Positions 1 to 8,296 of a stretch of 37,203 nucleotides of DNA are shown piece after piece. The DNA is taken from positions 1 through 37,203 of the forward strand of contig CACWKS010000014.1 in assembly GCA_902761535.1 (NCBI GenBank). The letters run 5' to 3'. This DNA comes from an uncultured Pseudomonadota bacterium. GTDB taxonomy: Bacteria > Pseudomonadota > Alphaproteobacteria > RF32 > CAG-239. The notes under the pieces are model-generated. The model was not told where the DNA came from. It saw nothing but the letters and a program-made list of their open reading frames with translations, and did not search any database. Numbering within the stretch: position 1 is the stretch's first letter; every line of letters begins with the position of its first letter. Position numbers and translations under genes: made by a program.

Positions 1-226
1 TCGGATTCGCATTAAGAAAAACTTGTTCTATCGCCGCCTCCTCGGGATGATATGTTTCAATTACTTCTCGCAATACATCATTTATTGCCTTTAATCTTTG
101 TTCTATCGGTAATTTATTATCCGTCGGAATAAAACCGTCGGCAATATATCGCACGCGGTTGTTTTCGGTTTCAATCACTCCCCAACCGGTTGAAGACAAA
201 CTCGGATCCAGCCCCAATATTCGCAA
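1..226 (-). CDS. ruvC: Crossover junction endodeoxyribonuclease RuvC, N-terminal part (runs off the left edge)
   Basis: RuvC is the Holliday-junction resolvase that works with the RuvAB branch-migration motor in recombinational repair. The visible 75 residues start LRILGLDPSLSSTGWGVIE, matching the RuvC opening with its first catalytic Asp (D7 in GLDPS), and reach AIEQVFLNANP, where the second catalytic acidic residue of the family lies in the AIE motif. I chose the TTG at 224-226 as start because an AGGAAG ribosome site sits six bases upstream and the match begins right there. The rest of the gene is outside the window. It lies downstream of yebC on the same strand, a common pairing, but a hairpin followed by a T-tract separates the two, so it may be partly uncoupled. 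Confidence 0.9.
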   Translation of the reverse strand, partial: MRILGLDPSLSSTGWGVIETENNRVRYIADGFIPTDNKLPIEQRLKAINDVLREVIETYHPEEAAIEQVFLNANP

Positions 227-242
227 AATTATCTTCCTTTTC

Positions 243-281
243 AAACAAAAAGCCGCTACGCACTTTCAGTCCGCAACGGCT
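243..281 (-). terminator. Rho-independent terminator between yebC and ruvC
   Basis: On the minus strand a 10-bp stem (arms 272-281 and 251-260, with two G-T wobbles) and an 11-base loop is followed by TTTTTGTTT at 250-243. It lies after the yebC stop and just before the ruvC ribosome site, so it should end or attenuate yebC transcription. Confidence 0.65.
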
Positions 282-302
282 CTACCACCAATCTTAAAAC
301 TT

Positions 303-1058
303 CTATTCGGCCGCTAATTTCTGCATAACCTCATCGCTGATTTCGGCATTATGATATACATGTTGCACATCATCATCTTCTTCCATTGCATCAACAAAGT
401 CCAAAAATTTCTGCGCAGTTTCCACATCATTTATATCAACTTTTACCATCGGTTTCCATTCCAAACGCGATGCCGCCGGAGTCCCGAATTTTGCTTCCAA
501 ACTTTCAGTAACCGTATTTAAATCATCAGGCAAAGTTTCAATATCATGATGTTCCTCATCACTTGCCACATCATTGGCACCTGCATCCAAAGCTGCCTCA
601 AACATAGCATCCGCCGCGGCAGTTGCCAAAGGATATTGAATAAAACCGATACGCTCAAAATTAAAAGTGACCGAACCGCTTTCGCCCATAGCACCGCCAC
701 GTTTGCCGAAAATCGTTCTGACATTGCCGGCCGTGCGATTTTTATTATCGGTCAAGCATTCTACAATTACTGCAACCTTTCCCGGTCCGAAACCCTCATA
801 ACGAGTTGCAACATAATCATCACCGCCTGCTGTTTGTGTAGCTTTGGCAATAGCACGTTCAATATTATCTTTCGGCATACTCTCGGCTCTGGCTGCAGCT
901 ATTGCCAAACGAAGGCGCGGATTTTTATCCGGTTCAGGCATGCCGGATTTGGCAGCAATGGTAATATCTCTCGCCAATTTAGCAAAAACTTTGGCTTTTT
1001 TGGCATCTTGCGCACCTTTACGATACATAATATTCTTAAATTGGGAATGTCCTGACAT
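303..1058 (-). CDS. yebC: YebC/PmpR family protein (TACO1 family)
   Basis: A 251-residue member of the YebC/TACO1 family, annotated as transcriptional regulators and more recently linked to translation of problematic stretches on the ribosome. The family's conserved opening MSGHSQFKNIMYRKGAQD is intact and is followed by the KKAKVFAKLARDITIAAK block. The middle carries NVRTIFGKRGG and GSVTFNFERIG, also family landmarks. The open frame extends upstream to a TTG, but those codons overlap the GAGGAG ribosome site, so the ATG at 1056-1058 is the start. Length is normal (about 240-250). It lies upstream of ruvC, its usual partner, although the junction contains a terminator. Confidence 0.95.
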   Translation of the reverse strand: MSGHSQFKNIMYRKGAQDAKKAKVFAKLARDITIAAKSGMPEPDKNPRLRLAIAAARAESMPKDNIERAIAKATQTAGGDDYVATRYEGFGPGKVAVIVECLTDNKNRTAGNVRTIFGKRGGAMGESGSVTFNFERIGFIQYPLATAAADAMFEAALDAGANDVASDEEHHDIETLPDDLNTVTESLEAKFGTPAASRLEWKPMVKVDINDVETAQKFLDFVDAMEEDDDVQHVYHNAEISDEVMQKLAAE

Positions 1059-1155
1059 CTTAGCAAATCTCCTCAAATTTATTTTTTATCAATAAAATTT
1101 TTTGGATTTATACAACAATGATTCAAATCTCGCAACAAAAAAATTACACCATTAC

Positions 1156-1190
1156 AAAATAAACTCGCTTTTTGTAAAAAAGCGAGTTTA
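1156..1190 (-). terminator. Terminator after the pilin-like gene
   Basis: A perfect 13-bp inverted repeat (arms 1161-1173 and 1177-1189, AAACTCGCTTTTT) with a three-base loop lies just downstream of the minus-strand gene at 1212-1748. On that strand it is followed by ATTTTG. The A/T-rich arm ends mean it could also stop transcription in the other direction. Confidence 0.65.
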
Positions 1191-1211
1191 CCCTAATGAA
1201 TCTGCCTAAGC

Positions 1212-1748
1212 TTAATAGTAAACCCATTTTATATCGGTATCATTACCGCTACAATAGCTTGCTCCGGATGCTAAACTGATAGGAATTCCATTATCAGCAT
1301 CACCCGGCTTATGCGGCGTACTACTCCCGACTGTAATACTTACCAAACCATCAGCCCCCCAATCAAAGGTTGCTAACGAACGACAAGCATCATCACTAAG
1401 TCCTTCCATTGTAATAGAGAAATACACATTACCCGTGCCTGAAGCAGCAACCGTTACTGCACCACCAAAAGTACTGTACAAGGAAGTACCGACTACCATA
1501 TCACTCGGAGCCAAATTCCAATTTGCAACATTTTCCGTAGTTAAATCACTATAGCTTGGAGAGGTAGCATAAGCAGCCCTGATATTCATCAGTAACATAG
1601 TCATTTGATCTTGTGCTTTAGTCAACTTATACTTTGCCATCGCTTTAGAATATCCCGAAATACCGCCGACAGACAAAACACCGATAATTGCCAAAACACC
1701 CAACATTTCAATCATAGATCGACCGGACTGATAATTTTTTGATATCAT
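1212..1748 (-). CDS. Type IV pilin-like (prepilin) protein
   Basis: A 178-residue protein with a class III prepilin signal: a short basic leader ending in QSG, then RSMIEMLGVLAIIGVLSVGG. Cleavage after Gly9 would leave Glu at position +5 of the mature protein, as prepilin peptidase substrates require. The hydrophobic helix is followed by GYSKAMAKYKLTKAQDQM and a globular part with two cysteines (about residues 122 and 166) that could form the disulfide loop seen in many pilins. I prefer the ATG at 1746-1748, nine bases from GGGAG; the ATG at 1754 lies only three bases from it. The mature first residue would be Arg, unusual for classical pilins. No assembly ATPase, platform protein or prepilin peptidase lies nearby. 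Pilin versus secretion pseudopilin cannot be decided from sequence alone. Confidence 0.75.
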   Translation of the reverse strand: MISKNYQSGRSMIEMLGVLAIIGVLSVGGISGYSKAMAKYKLTKAQDQMTMLLMNIRAAYATSPSYSDLTTENVANWNLAPSDMVVGTSLYSTFGGAVTVAASGTGNVYFSITMEGLSDDACRSLATFDWGADGLVSITVGSSTPHKPGDADNGIPISLASGASYCSGNDTDIKWVYY

Positions 1749-1907
1749 TTTCATATTCTCCCATCACACGGCATACCGCACAACTACAGATATTCCAAGC
1801 CGCATACACATCTTTGCCTCGAAGCATAACATTAATAGCAATTATTTCAATAAAAATTTTTTTATCCACACATTTTGTTTAGCCGATTATATACCTGAAT
1901 AAACACA

Positions 1908-1940
1908 ACAAGGGTCACCTTAAAATTCAAAGCGACCCTT
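1908..1940 (-). terminator. Terminator after mscL
   Basis: An imperfect inverted repeat built on AAGGGTC (arms about 1909-1919 and 1930-1940) stands downstream of the minus-strand mscL stop. On that strand it is followed by TTGTTGTGTTT. The T-tract is broken, so confidence is moderate. Confidence 0.5.
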
Positions 1941-1973
1941 ACATATATATTTTGCAAAAATGCCTATTGATTA

Positions 1974-2474
1974 TTATTTTTTCTTAGCAGCTTTAGTTTC
2001 CGTTACTTTCAATTCTGAAGTACAATGCGGACAACGTGTTGCATTAAGCGGAATTTCCGAACAGCAATAAGGACATGTCTTTGTAGTAACAGCAACTTCT
2101 TTGGCCTCTTTCTTATCCATCTTTTCTTGTAATTTATTAATGGCTTTGATCAATAAAAATACAGCAAAAGCAACGATTAAAAAGCTGATTACCGCATTGA
2201 TGAATAAACCGAAATTCCAAGTAACCGCACCGGCATTTTGTGCTGCCGTCAATGAATTATATGGAGCAGGTGTTGCACCTTCTTTCATAACCAAAAACAT
2301 ATTGGTAAAATCAACTTTACCTAATAACAATCCGAGCGGCGGCATAATAACATCTTTAACCAAAGAATCAACTATCTTACCGAAAGCAGCACCGATGATA
2401 ATACCGACTGCCATATCGATAACATTACCGCGCATCGCAAATTTTTTAAATTCACCTAAAAAACCTTTAAACAT
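1974..2474 (-). CDS. mscL: Large-conductance mechanosensitive channel MscL with C-terminal zinc-ribbon tail
   Basis: MscL forms a homopentameric inner-membrane channel that opens under membrane tension to release osmolytes during hypo-osmotic shock. The start [18 protein letters not shown] and the first helix [20 protein letters not shown] are textbook MscL, and the second helix lies at about residues 90-112. At 166 residues it is about 30 longer than E. coli MscL (136). The extra part, after the cytoplasmic helix, carries CPYC (134-137) and CPHC (148-151), a compact zinc ribbon, then a Lys-rich end. The ATG at 2472-2474 is preferred over the adjacent TTG because it lies eight bases from GAGGAG. 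The gene follows nusG by 59 bp and could be read through from secE-nusG. Confidence 0.93.
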   Translation of the reverse strand: MFKGFLGEFKKFAMRGNVIDMAVGIIIGAAFGKIVDSLVKDVIMPPLGLLLGKVDFTNMFLVMKEGATPAPYNSLTAAQNAGAVTWNFGLFINAVISFLIVAFAVFLLIKAINKLQEKMDKKEAKEVAVTTKTCPYCCSEIPLNATRCPHCTSELKVTETKAAKKK

Positions 2475-2533
2475 CAAACAGTCTCCTCAATAATTATAAA
2501 ACAATCAAGCATTTATAACAAATGCCGTTGCAG

Positions 2534-3064
2534 CTAAACTTTCTCTACTTGAGTATATTCCAACTCAACCGGAGTAGCTCTGCCGAATATTGACACCGAA
2601 ACCTTAACTCGCGCTTTTTCGACATCAACATCTTCCACTAAACCGACAAACGAAGCAAACGGACCGTCGCAAACTCTGACTTGTTCGCCGATTTCAAAAT
2701 TAACCACTTCGCGCGGACTCTTTACACCTTCTTGCATCTGCGTCATAATTCTGTCAACTTCCGCCTGAGTAACCGGATAAGGTTTATTACGCGACCCCAA
2801 AAATCCGCTTACATTAGGATTATTCTTTATTAAGTGCCATGCCTCATCCGACATAATCATCTTAATTAAAATATATCCGGGAAAAAACTTGCGTTCGCTG
2901 GCAACCTTCACCCCTTTTTTAACCTCAACAACTTCTTCCATCGGAATCAATATATCAAAAATCCGATCATCCCATTTTTTCAACATAACTTGTTCTTTAA
3001 TCGACTGAGCCACTTTTTTCTCACAGCCGGAATGAACATTAACAACATACCAACGTGCATCCAT
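2534..3064 (-). CDS. nusG: Transcription termination/antitermination factor NusG
   Basis: NusG binds RNA polymerase through its NGN domain, suppresses pausing and links polymerase to Rho or the ribosome through its KOW domain. The 176-residue protein begins MDARWYVVNVHSGCEKKVA, continues with FFPGYILIKM and VSGFLGS of the NGN domain (about 1-115), and ends with a KOW domain (about 125-176) with VRVCDGPFASFVGLVEDVD and FGRATPVELEYTQVEKV. The start is fixed by GGAG eight bases upstream, which overlaps the secE stop region. secE ends three bases before it, the universal secE-nusG pair. It is followed not by rplK-rplA but by mscL. Confidence 0.97.
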   Translation of the reverse strand: MDARWYVVNVHSGCEKKVAQSIKEQVMLKKWDDRIFDILIPMEEVVEVKKGVKVASERKFFPGYILIKMIMSDEAWHLIKNNPNVSGFLGSRNKPYPVTQAEVDRIMTQMQEGVKSPREVVNFEIGEQVRVCDGPFASFVGLVEDVDVEKARVKVSVSIFGRATPVELEYTQVEKV

Positions 3065-3067
3065 TTT

Positions 3068-3265
3068 TTATTCTCCAATTGAAAACACCATTTTTACAAT
3101 CCAGCTCAAAATTTGATCAACCACAAAGAAGAATGCCGCCGCTATTGCGACCAACACAACTACCATAATCAAACTTTGCAAAACTTCTTTTCTCGATGGC
3201 CAGGTAACTTTTTTTACCTCTTGTCTGACCTGACGAAAAAACTGCAGCGGATTAACATTTGCCAT
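3068..3265 (-). CDS. secE: Preprotein translocase subunit SecE
   Basis: SecE is the small clamp subunit of the SecYEG channel in the inner membrane. This 65-residue single-span form has the conserved amphipathic segment FRQVRQEVKKVTWPSRKEVLQS, with the diagnostic WPSRKE, followed by one transmembrane helix at about residues 35-60. Several in-frame starts are available (GTG and ATG a few codons upstream). I chose the ATG at 3263-3265 because AAGGTG lies six bases before it, and the upstream candidates overlap that site. It is co-transcribed with nusG. Confidence 0.95.
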   Translation of the reverse strand: MANVNPLQFFRQVRQEVKKVTWPSRKEVLQSLIMVVVLVAIAAAFFFVVDQILSWIVKMVFSIGE

Positions 3266-3335
3266 AAACATCACCTTAAATTAAACATTAAAAAAATACC
3301 CGTGTCTTTAAACACAGCTCTAATCTTTTAACGCA

Positions 3336-3365
3336 TATATAAAAGTTTTTATTAGCTGATGTCAA
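3336..3365 (-). promoter_or_regulatory. Sigma-70-type promoter for secE-nusG
   Basis: On the minus strand a perfect TTGACA (3365-3360) is followed after 17 bases by TTATAT (3342-3337), overlapping TATATA. It lies about 70 bp upstream of secE. This is the best -35/-10 pair seen in the window. Confidence 0.65.
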
Positions 3366-3456
3366 GAGATTCTTTAAGGTTTTTATTTTTTTACAATTTT
3401 GAATATTCATAAAAAAAGAATAACTACCCATTTGATGAATAAAATTGAAAAACAAC

Positions 3457-3485
3457 TTGCCTTTACTCACTAAAAATCTTAATCT
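3457..3485 (+). promoter_or_regulatory. Possible promoter for the kdsD-lpt-rpoN operon
   Basis: TTGCCT (3457-3462), 17 bases, then TAATCT (3480-3485), about 40 bp upstream of kdsD. Both boxes are imperfect, so this is only a candidate. Divergent transcription of secE leaves this gap as the only place for an operon promoter. Confidence 0.3.
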
Positions 3486-3524
3486 TCCATACATAGCATT
3501 TTGAACTTTTAGGGAGAACTAAAT

Positions 3525-4484
3525 ATGAATAATGATATTGATTCGGCTAAACGAACTATCGACAAGGAAATAAATGCCTTGCGCACCATGGAGAACGAAT
3601 TTGATGAAAATTTAACCAAAGCATTGGATCTTCTGCAAAACACTAAAGGTCGTGTCATTGTCACCGGTATGGGCAAATCCGGTCATATTGCTCGCAAAAT
3701 TGCCGCAACCTTTGCCTCAACCGGCACGCCTTCTTTCTTCGTTCATCCCGGTGAGGCCAGCCATGGCGATTTAGGCATGTTTACGCAAAACGATTCGGTC
3801 ATCGCTATATCTAACGGAGGCGAATCAAAAGAATTGTCTGATATTCTGGTATATTGTAAACGCTTTAATATCCCGTTGATTTCCATAACTAAGAATCCCG
3901 AAAGTTCTTTAGGTAAAGCCGGAGATATTTTGCTTCGTTTACCTGATTGCGGCGAAGCTTGTCCTTTAGGTTTAGCCCCGACATCATCAACCACCGCAAC
4001 CATTGTATTAGGTGATGTTTTAGCAGTAGCTCTTATGGAACGCAAAGGTTTCAGCAAAACTGACTACAAACAACGCCACCCCGGCGGAAAACTCGGTGCT
4101 ATATTGCGTAAAGTATCTGACCTTATGCATAAAGGCGATGAAGTTCCTTTGGTAGGCATGAATACCTCAATGCAAGAAGCATTATTAGTAATGACCAGCA
4201 AAATGCTCGGATGTGTAGGTGTCATCGATTCTGCCGGCAATCTTCAGGGAATTATCACCGATGGTGACTTGCGTCGTTGTTTATCTCCAGATGTTTTATC
4301 CAAAAAGGTATCTGAAGTTATGACGCATAACCCCAAAACTATTAGTCCTGATGTATTGGCAGTTGAAGCTCTTAACACTATGAACAATACCGGCAAAGGC
4401 ATAACTCAATTATTTGTCATCGAGAACAATAAGCCAATTGGAATAATTCATATCCATGATTGTTTACGCGCCGGAGTCGCTTAA
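3525..4484 (+). CDS. kdsD: D-arabinose 5-phosphate isomerase KdsD/KpsF
   Basis: Converts ribulose 5-phosphate to arabinose 5-phosphate, the first committed step to KDO for the LPS inner core. The 319-residue protein has the family's normal layout. A SIS sugar-isomerase domain (about 35-180) contains GMGKSGHIARKIAATFASTG, the HPGEASHGDLGM substrate loop, ISNGGES and LGLAPTSSTTA. Two CBS domains follow (about 205-319), with VSDLMHKGDEVP and GIITDGDLRRCL. AGGGAG lies upstream of the ATG. It is the first gene of a tight operon with lptC, lptA, lptB and rpoN. The KDO 8-phosphate phosphatase gene kdsC, which follows kdsD in E. coli, is not here. Confidence 0.95.
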   Translation: MNNDIDSAKRTIDKEINALRTMENEFDENLTKALDLLQNTKGRVIVTGMGKSGHIARKIAATFASTGTPSFFVHPGEASHGDLGMFTQNDSVIAISNGGESKELSDILVYCKRFNIPLISITKNPESSLGKAGDILLRLPDCGEACPLGLAPTSSTTATIVLGDVLAVALMERKGFSKTDYKQRHPGGKLGAILRKVSDLMHKGDEVPLVGMNTSMQEALLVMTSKMLGCVGVIDSAGNLQGIITDGDLRRCLSPDVLSKKVSEVMTHNPKTISPDVLAVEALNTMNNTGKGITQLFVIENNKPIGIIHIHDCLRAGVA

Positions 4485-4489
4485 TAATT

Positions 4490-5158
4490 TTGCCGAAATC
4501 CAACCAAATTGATGATTTTTTGAATAATGATGACAGTAAACAAAGACTTCATCACTCCTTGGATTCGCACTCGCGAACTTTTTCAATGATTAAAATCGCA
4601 CTCCCGATCTTAGCTGCGATTCTGTGCCTGACATTATTGTTTCTTCCGACACTAAAAAAGGACATCAATGAGTTTGCCATTGATTTAATCATCCCTGACG
4701 GCGACATTGAAAAGATGACAGCTAAAGATACAAGCCTTTATGTCACTGATTCCAAAGGGCAAATTAACAATTTTAATGCAAAATCCATTAAAGAAACTAA
4801 TCCGGGATCTAAAATCTACGAACTCAATCAACTTGATGCTTCTCTTCCGCTTGATGGTAACGAATGGATAAACTTACGCTCACCTGACGGACTGTACGAT
4901 CAAGTTAAAGAAACCATCCGTCTGCCGCGTAAAGTGGAATTATTTTACAGTCGCGGACTTAATATTGATACTCGTGATTTTATATATGATTTTAAGACTA
5001 CTCACGGTTATTCCAAGCATCCTGTTGTCGGCTATGGTTTTTTAGGTCATCTCAATTCCGAAGGTATTGAAATATCCGCCAAAGATCACACTTTAACTTT
5101 TATTGGTAAAACTTCTATCATTATTGATGAAAACAGTTTCAAAAAGGAAAAAAAATAA
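4490..5158 (+). CDS. lptC: LPS export system protein LptC
   Basis: LptC is the bitopic inner-membrane protein that passes LPS from the LptBFG extractor to LptA. The protein (222 residues from the chosen start) has a polar N-terminus of about 30 residues, one transmembrane helix (MIKIALPILAAILCLTLLFL) and a periplasmic beta-jellyroll of LptC/YrbK type. Identification rests on this layout and on position directly before lptA-lptB; sequence identity in this family is low. The start is uncertain: the TTG at 4490 has GGAG 13 bases upstream, a TTG at 4460 would overlap kdsD without a ribosome site, and no ATG precedes the membrane helix. Its TAA shares one base with the ATG of lptA. Confidence 0.82.
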   Translation: MPKSNQIDDFLNNDDSKQRLHHSLDSHSRTFSMIKIALPILAAILCLTLLFLPTLKKDINEFAIDLIIPDGDIEKMTAKDTSLYVTDSKGQINNFNAKSIKETNPGSKIYELNQLDASLPLDGNEWINLRSPDGLYDQVKETIRLPRKVELFYSRGLNIDTRDFIYDFKTTHGYSKHPVVGYGFLGHLNSEGIEISAKDHTLTFIGKTSIIIDENSFKKEKK

Positions 5159-5922
5159 TGTTAATTCGTTTGTTAGTTATATTTTCTTGTTTTTTTTCAA
5201 TAGGTCAGGCAAATGCCGAAGATATCAAACTTAATGCTGATCAACGTGTTGAATATCACCAAAATGAGCAAAAATTGGTAGCTGTCGGTAATGCTGTCGC
5301 ATCAAAAGGATCAATGAGCATCAAAGCCGATAAATTGGTCGGTTACTATTCTCCCAAACAAAAAAATAAAATATCTCGTGTTGAAGCTGACGGCAAAGTT
5401 GTCATGACATCGGGACAGTTTCAAGCAAGCGGAGCAAATATGATTTATGACATAAAAGATGACTCTGCTGTTCTTAAAGGCAGTCCTGCCCGTATCAAAA
5501 CTCCTGATTCCGAAATATTCTCTGCCGGACCGATTACTTTTTGGATTTCGCAACAAAAAGCTATTGCCAAAAATAACGTTGTAGCTGTTGACCATCAAGG
5601 TAACACTGTCCGTGCCGATAATATGACCGCTTACTTCACCAAAAACTCTGACGGTAAATTAATTCTTGATAAAATTGATATTTCCGATAACGTAAAAATA
5701 AATGCTAAAGATGCCGAAATTACTTCTCGTACCGGAACTTATTATGCCAATGAGGGTAAAATCAAATTATTCGATGATGTAGTTATCACTCAAAATGGCA
5801 ACATTCTTAAAGGTAATTCTGCCGAAACCGATCTTAACACCGGCATCAGCAGAATATTATCCGGCAACAAAGGACGCGTCAGCGGCGTATTTAAAGAAAC
5901 CAAAAAAGGAAAAAATAAATGA
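5158..5922 (+). CDS. lptA: LPS transport periplasmic protein LptA
   Basis: LptA forms the beta-jellyroll bridge that carries LPS across the periplasm to LptD. There is a Sec signal peptide (MLIRLLVIFSCFFSIGQANA, cleavage before EDIKL), then repeated OstA-type strands such as VEADGKVVMTSGQFQASGAN and ARIKTPDSEIFSAGPITFW. At 254 residues it is longer than E. coli LptA (185), with a second stretch of similar strands up to the C-terminus, as if it carried one more OstA-like block. The basic end KETKKGKNK is poorly conserved in the family. The start overlaps the lptC stop by one base and its own stop overlaps lptB by four (ATGA), so the three should be translationally coupled. Confidence 0.88.
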   Translation: MLIRLLVIFSCFFSIGQANAEDIKLNADQRVEYHQNEQKLVAVGNAVASKGSMSIKADKLVGYYSPKQKNKISRVEADGKVVMTSGQFQASGANMIYDIKDDSAVLKGSPARIKTPDSEIFSAGPITFWISQQKAIAKNNVVAVDHQGNTVRADNMTAYFTKNSDGKLILDKIDISDNVKINAKDAEITSRTGTYYANEGKIKLFDDVVITQNGNILKGNSAETDLNTGISRILSGNKGRVSGVFKETKKGKNK

Positions 5923-6659
5923 GTTCGTTTCAAAACCAATCCACCCTTGAAGTATTTAACATCGGAAAAAAATACAAAAAACGTCCGGTATTACGTAATG
6001 TATCCCTGAACGTTCATCGAGGCGAAGCCGTAGGCCTGCTCGGACCTAACGGTGCCGGCAAAACCACTTGTTTCTATTGCGTAACCGGCCTGATTACCCC
6101 TGATTACGGTGAGGTTCGTATGGACGGCTTGGATATTACTCGTCTGCCGATGTATAAACGTGCTCGTTTAGGTATTGGGTATTTGCCGCAAGAAGCCTCC
6201 ATTTTCCGAACTTTAAGTGTTGAAGACAATATTAAAGCAATTTTAGAAATGGTAATTGAAGACGAAAGCCGCCGCGAAACTATGTTGGAAGAATTATTGA
6301 ATGAATTTTCAATCGCTCATCTGCGTAAATCACCGGCTTTAGCCTTATCCGGCGGTGAAAGACGCCGTCTGGAAATTGCTCGTGCCTTAGCCAGTCAGCC
6401 TAAATATATACTTCTTGACGAACCGCTTGCCGGTATTGATCCCATAGCCGTGGGTGAAATCCGCAAACTTGTTTCCCAACTCAAACATCGCGGCATCGGT
6501 GTATTGATTACCGACCACAATGTTCGTGAAACTTTAGACATCACCGATCGAGCTTATATCTTACACGGCGGAACTGTTCTCATGGAAGGCACCCCCGACC
6601 AAATCGTTAACAATGAGGAAGTCCGCAAAGTTTATCTCGGCGACAGTTTCTCAATCTGA
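5919..6659 (+). CDS. lptB: LPS export ABC transporter ATP-binding protein LptB
   Basis: The cytoplasmic ATPase that, as a dimer with LptF and LptG, powers extraction of LPS from the inner membrane. The 246-residue protein has every ABC motif: Walker A GPNGAGKTTC (about 42-51), Q-loop in LPQEASIFR, signature LSGGERRRLE, Walker B ILLDEPLAGIDP and H-loop TDHNVRETLD. The wording of these blocks (YLPQEASIFRTLSVEDNI) is typical of LptB rather than of other ABC ATPases. It overlaps lptA by ATGA and lies 17 bp before rpoN, the usual order. lptF and lptG are not in the window. Confidence 0.96.
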   Translation: MSSFQNQSTLEVFNIGKKYKKRPVLRNVSLNVHRGEAVGLLGPNGAGKTTCFYCVTGLITPDYGEVRMDGLDITRLPMYKRARLGIGYLPQEASIFRTLSVEDNIKAILEMVIEDESRRETMLEELLNEFSIAHLRKSPALALSGGERRRLEIARALASQPKYILLDEPLAGIDPIAVGEIRKLVSQLKHRGIGVLITDHNVRETLDITDRAYILHGGTVLMEGTPDQIVNNEEVRKVYLGDSFSI

Positions 6660-6676
6660 TTACGAAAGCAGCATCA

Positions 6677-8122
6677 ATGGCTCTGACACCAAAGCTGGAA
6701 ATCAAACAAAATACCTCACCGACAATCACTCCTCAGCTCCGCCAGGCTATTAGCCTTTTGCAAATGACTAACCTTGAACTCAATGAGTTTGTTGAACAGG
6801 AACTTGCATCCAACCCTCTTTTGGAAAGAGAAGAAAATATTTTAGAAAATGAAGAAACTTCGCCGCCAACCGATGAAACCGAAGAATTTGCCAATGATTT
6901 TGATGAACAAAATCATTTTGATGATTTCGGCTCGGATACCGAAGGATACAACAGCTATGAAAACACCGATTGGAGTGATTATCGCCAAAACAAAGCTCAT
7001 GCCACGGCTGACGATGACTTTGACTACATTCGCGATCGTTTGGCTTCGGAAAAATCGCTTTATTCCGTTATTGAAGATCAAATAAACCTTGTTTTTACCA
7101 ACAATTCAGACCGATTTATCGCCTTTTTTCTCTTACAAAATCTTGACGATTCCGGTTATTTTACCGCTGATATTGTCGCCCTTGCCGCAAAATTGAAAAT
7201 TGCCCCCGTCCGCTTGCAAAATATCTTAGACCAAATGAAAAACTTTGAACCATCCGGCATATTTGCCCAAAATTTGGCCGAATGCTTAAAAATCCAACTT
7301 CAGGACAATAATCAATTAACACAACCTTTACAGATATTACTTGATAACTTAGCCTTGTTGGCTTCCGGTAAATTAAACGAACTCTGCCGTCTTTGTAATT
7401 GTTCGGCAGATGAACTTTCGGCGATGATAAAACAAATAAAAACTCTCAATCCTAAACCGGCAATCTCTTGGAACAGCGGTTTCAACCACAACATAATTCC
7501 TGATGTAATTGTCCAACGCAATGCCGTCGGAGAATATCGTGTTGAGCTTAATCCGCTATCTTTACCCAAATTACTCATCAACCATCGTTATTATTCTGAT
7601 TTCAAAAACAATCACTCTGCCAAGCGTTATCTTAAAGAAAATATGAGCCGTGCCTCGTTTCTGATTAAAGCTATGCACAGCCGTGCCACCTCTGTCTTAC
7701 GCATTGCCGAAGAAATAATCTTGCGCCAATATGCTTTTTTTGAAAACGGAATTGAACATCTCAAACCCATGAATATCAAAGAAATTGCCGAAACTTTAAG
7801 TTTAAGCGAAAGCACTGTCAGCCGTGCCTCATCCAACAAATACATGTCAACCCCGATTGGCACCTTTGAATTTAAGTATTTCTTTTCCAACGCTGCCGGA
7901 AATTATCTCGGCAATGATGATGTTTCCACCACTGCAATCAAGCATCGCATTAAAAAATTGATCGAAAACGAAGATCCCAAACATATTTTATCTGATGAAA
8001 AAATTGTTGAATTACTTGAAAACGACGGAACCAAAATTGCTCGACGCACCGTTGCCAAATATCGCGAAGCATTAGGTATTCCAACTTCAGCGGAGCGTAA
8101 ACGACTTAAACGTCATACCTAA
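6677..8122 (+). CDS. rpoN: RNA polymerase sigma-54 factor RpoN
   Basis: Sigma-54 directs RNA polymerase to -24/-12 promoters that need AAA+ activators. The 481-residue protein shows the three regions. Region I is Gln/Leu-rich (LRQAISLLQMTNLELNEFVE, ending SNPLLE). An acidic linker follows (about 60-115). The core-binding and DNA-binding part contains a helix-turn-helix (MNIKEIAETLSLSESTVSRA) and the RpoN box ARRTVAKYRE at about 455-464. Length is normal. It is the last gene of the kdsD-lpt operon. In most proteobacteria hpf and ptsN follow directly; here a 2.4-kb accessory insert intervenes. No sigma-54 activator is encoded in the window. Confidence 0.97.
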   Translation: MALTPKLEIKQNTSPTITPQLRQAISLLQMTNLELNEFVEQELASNPLLEREENILENEETSPPTDETEEFANDFDEQNHFDDFGSDTEGYNSYENTDWSDYRQNKAHATADDDFDYIRDRLASEKSLYSVIEDQINLVFTNNSDRFIAFFLLQNLDDSGYFTADIVALAAKLKIAPVRLQNILDQMKNFEPSGIFAQNLAECLKIQLQDNNQLTQPLQILLDNLALLASGKLNELCRLCNCSADELSAMIKQIKTLNPKPAISWNSGFNHNIIPDVIVQRNAVGEYRVELNPLSLPKLLINHRYYSDFKNNHSAKRYLKENMSRASFLIKAMHSRATSVLRIAEEIILRQYAFFENGIEHLKPMNIKEIAETLSLSESTVSRASSNKYMSTPIGTFEFKYFFSNAAGNYLGNDDVSTTAIKHRIKKLIENEDPKHILSDEKIVELLENDGTKIARRTVAKYREALGIPTSAERKRLKRHT

Positions 8123-8296
8123 ATTCTCCTTTTTTTTAACGTCTCAGACTGACGCCGATTGAAGCATGACCAAAACGCCCGAAAATATCGTTCTGAGCAC
8201 CTTAATTATTTGGTAAACTTTGTGAATTTTTTGTAACAGTATAAAATTTATAAAATAAACAATATGTTAACCTTTGTGTGTTACAACATTTTTTAC

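Noticed and set aside
546..1055. 169-codon plus-strand frame opposite yebC
   Set aside because: Codon structure and protein similarity support yebC on the minus strand; this is a shadow.
3266..3524. tRNA-Trp gene expected upstream of secE
   Set aside because: Inspection of the gap shows only promoters and AT-rich DNA, with no cloverleaf.
4485..4489. kdsC between kdsD and lptC
   Set aside because: The two genes are five bases apart; there is no room for it, and no remnant was seen.
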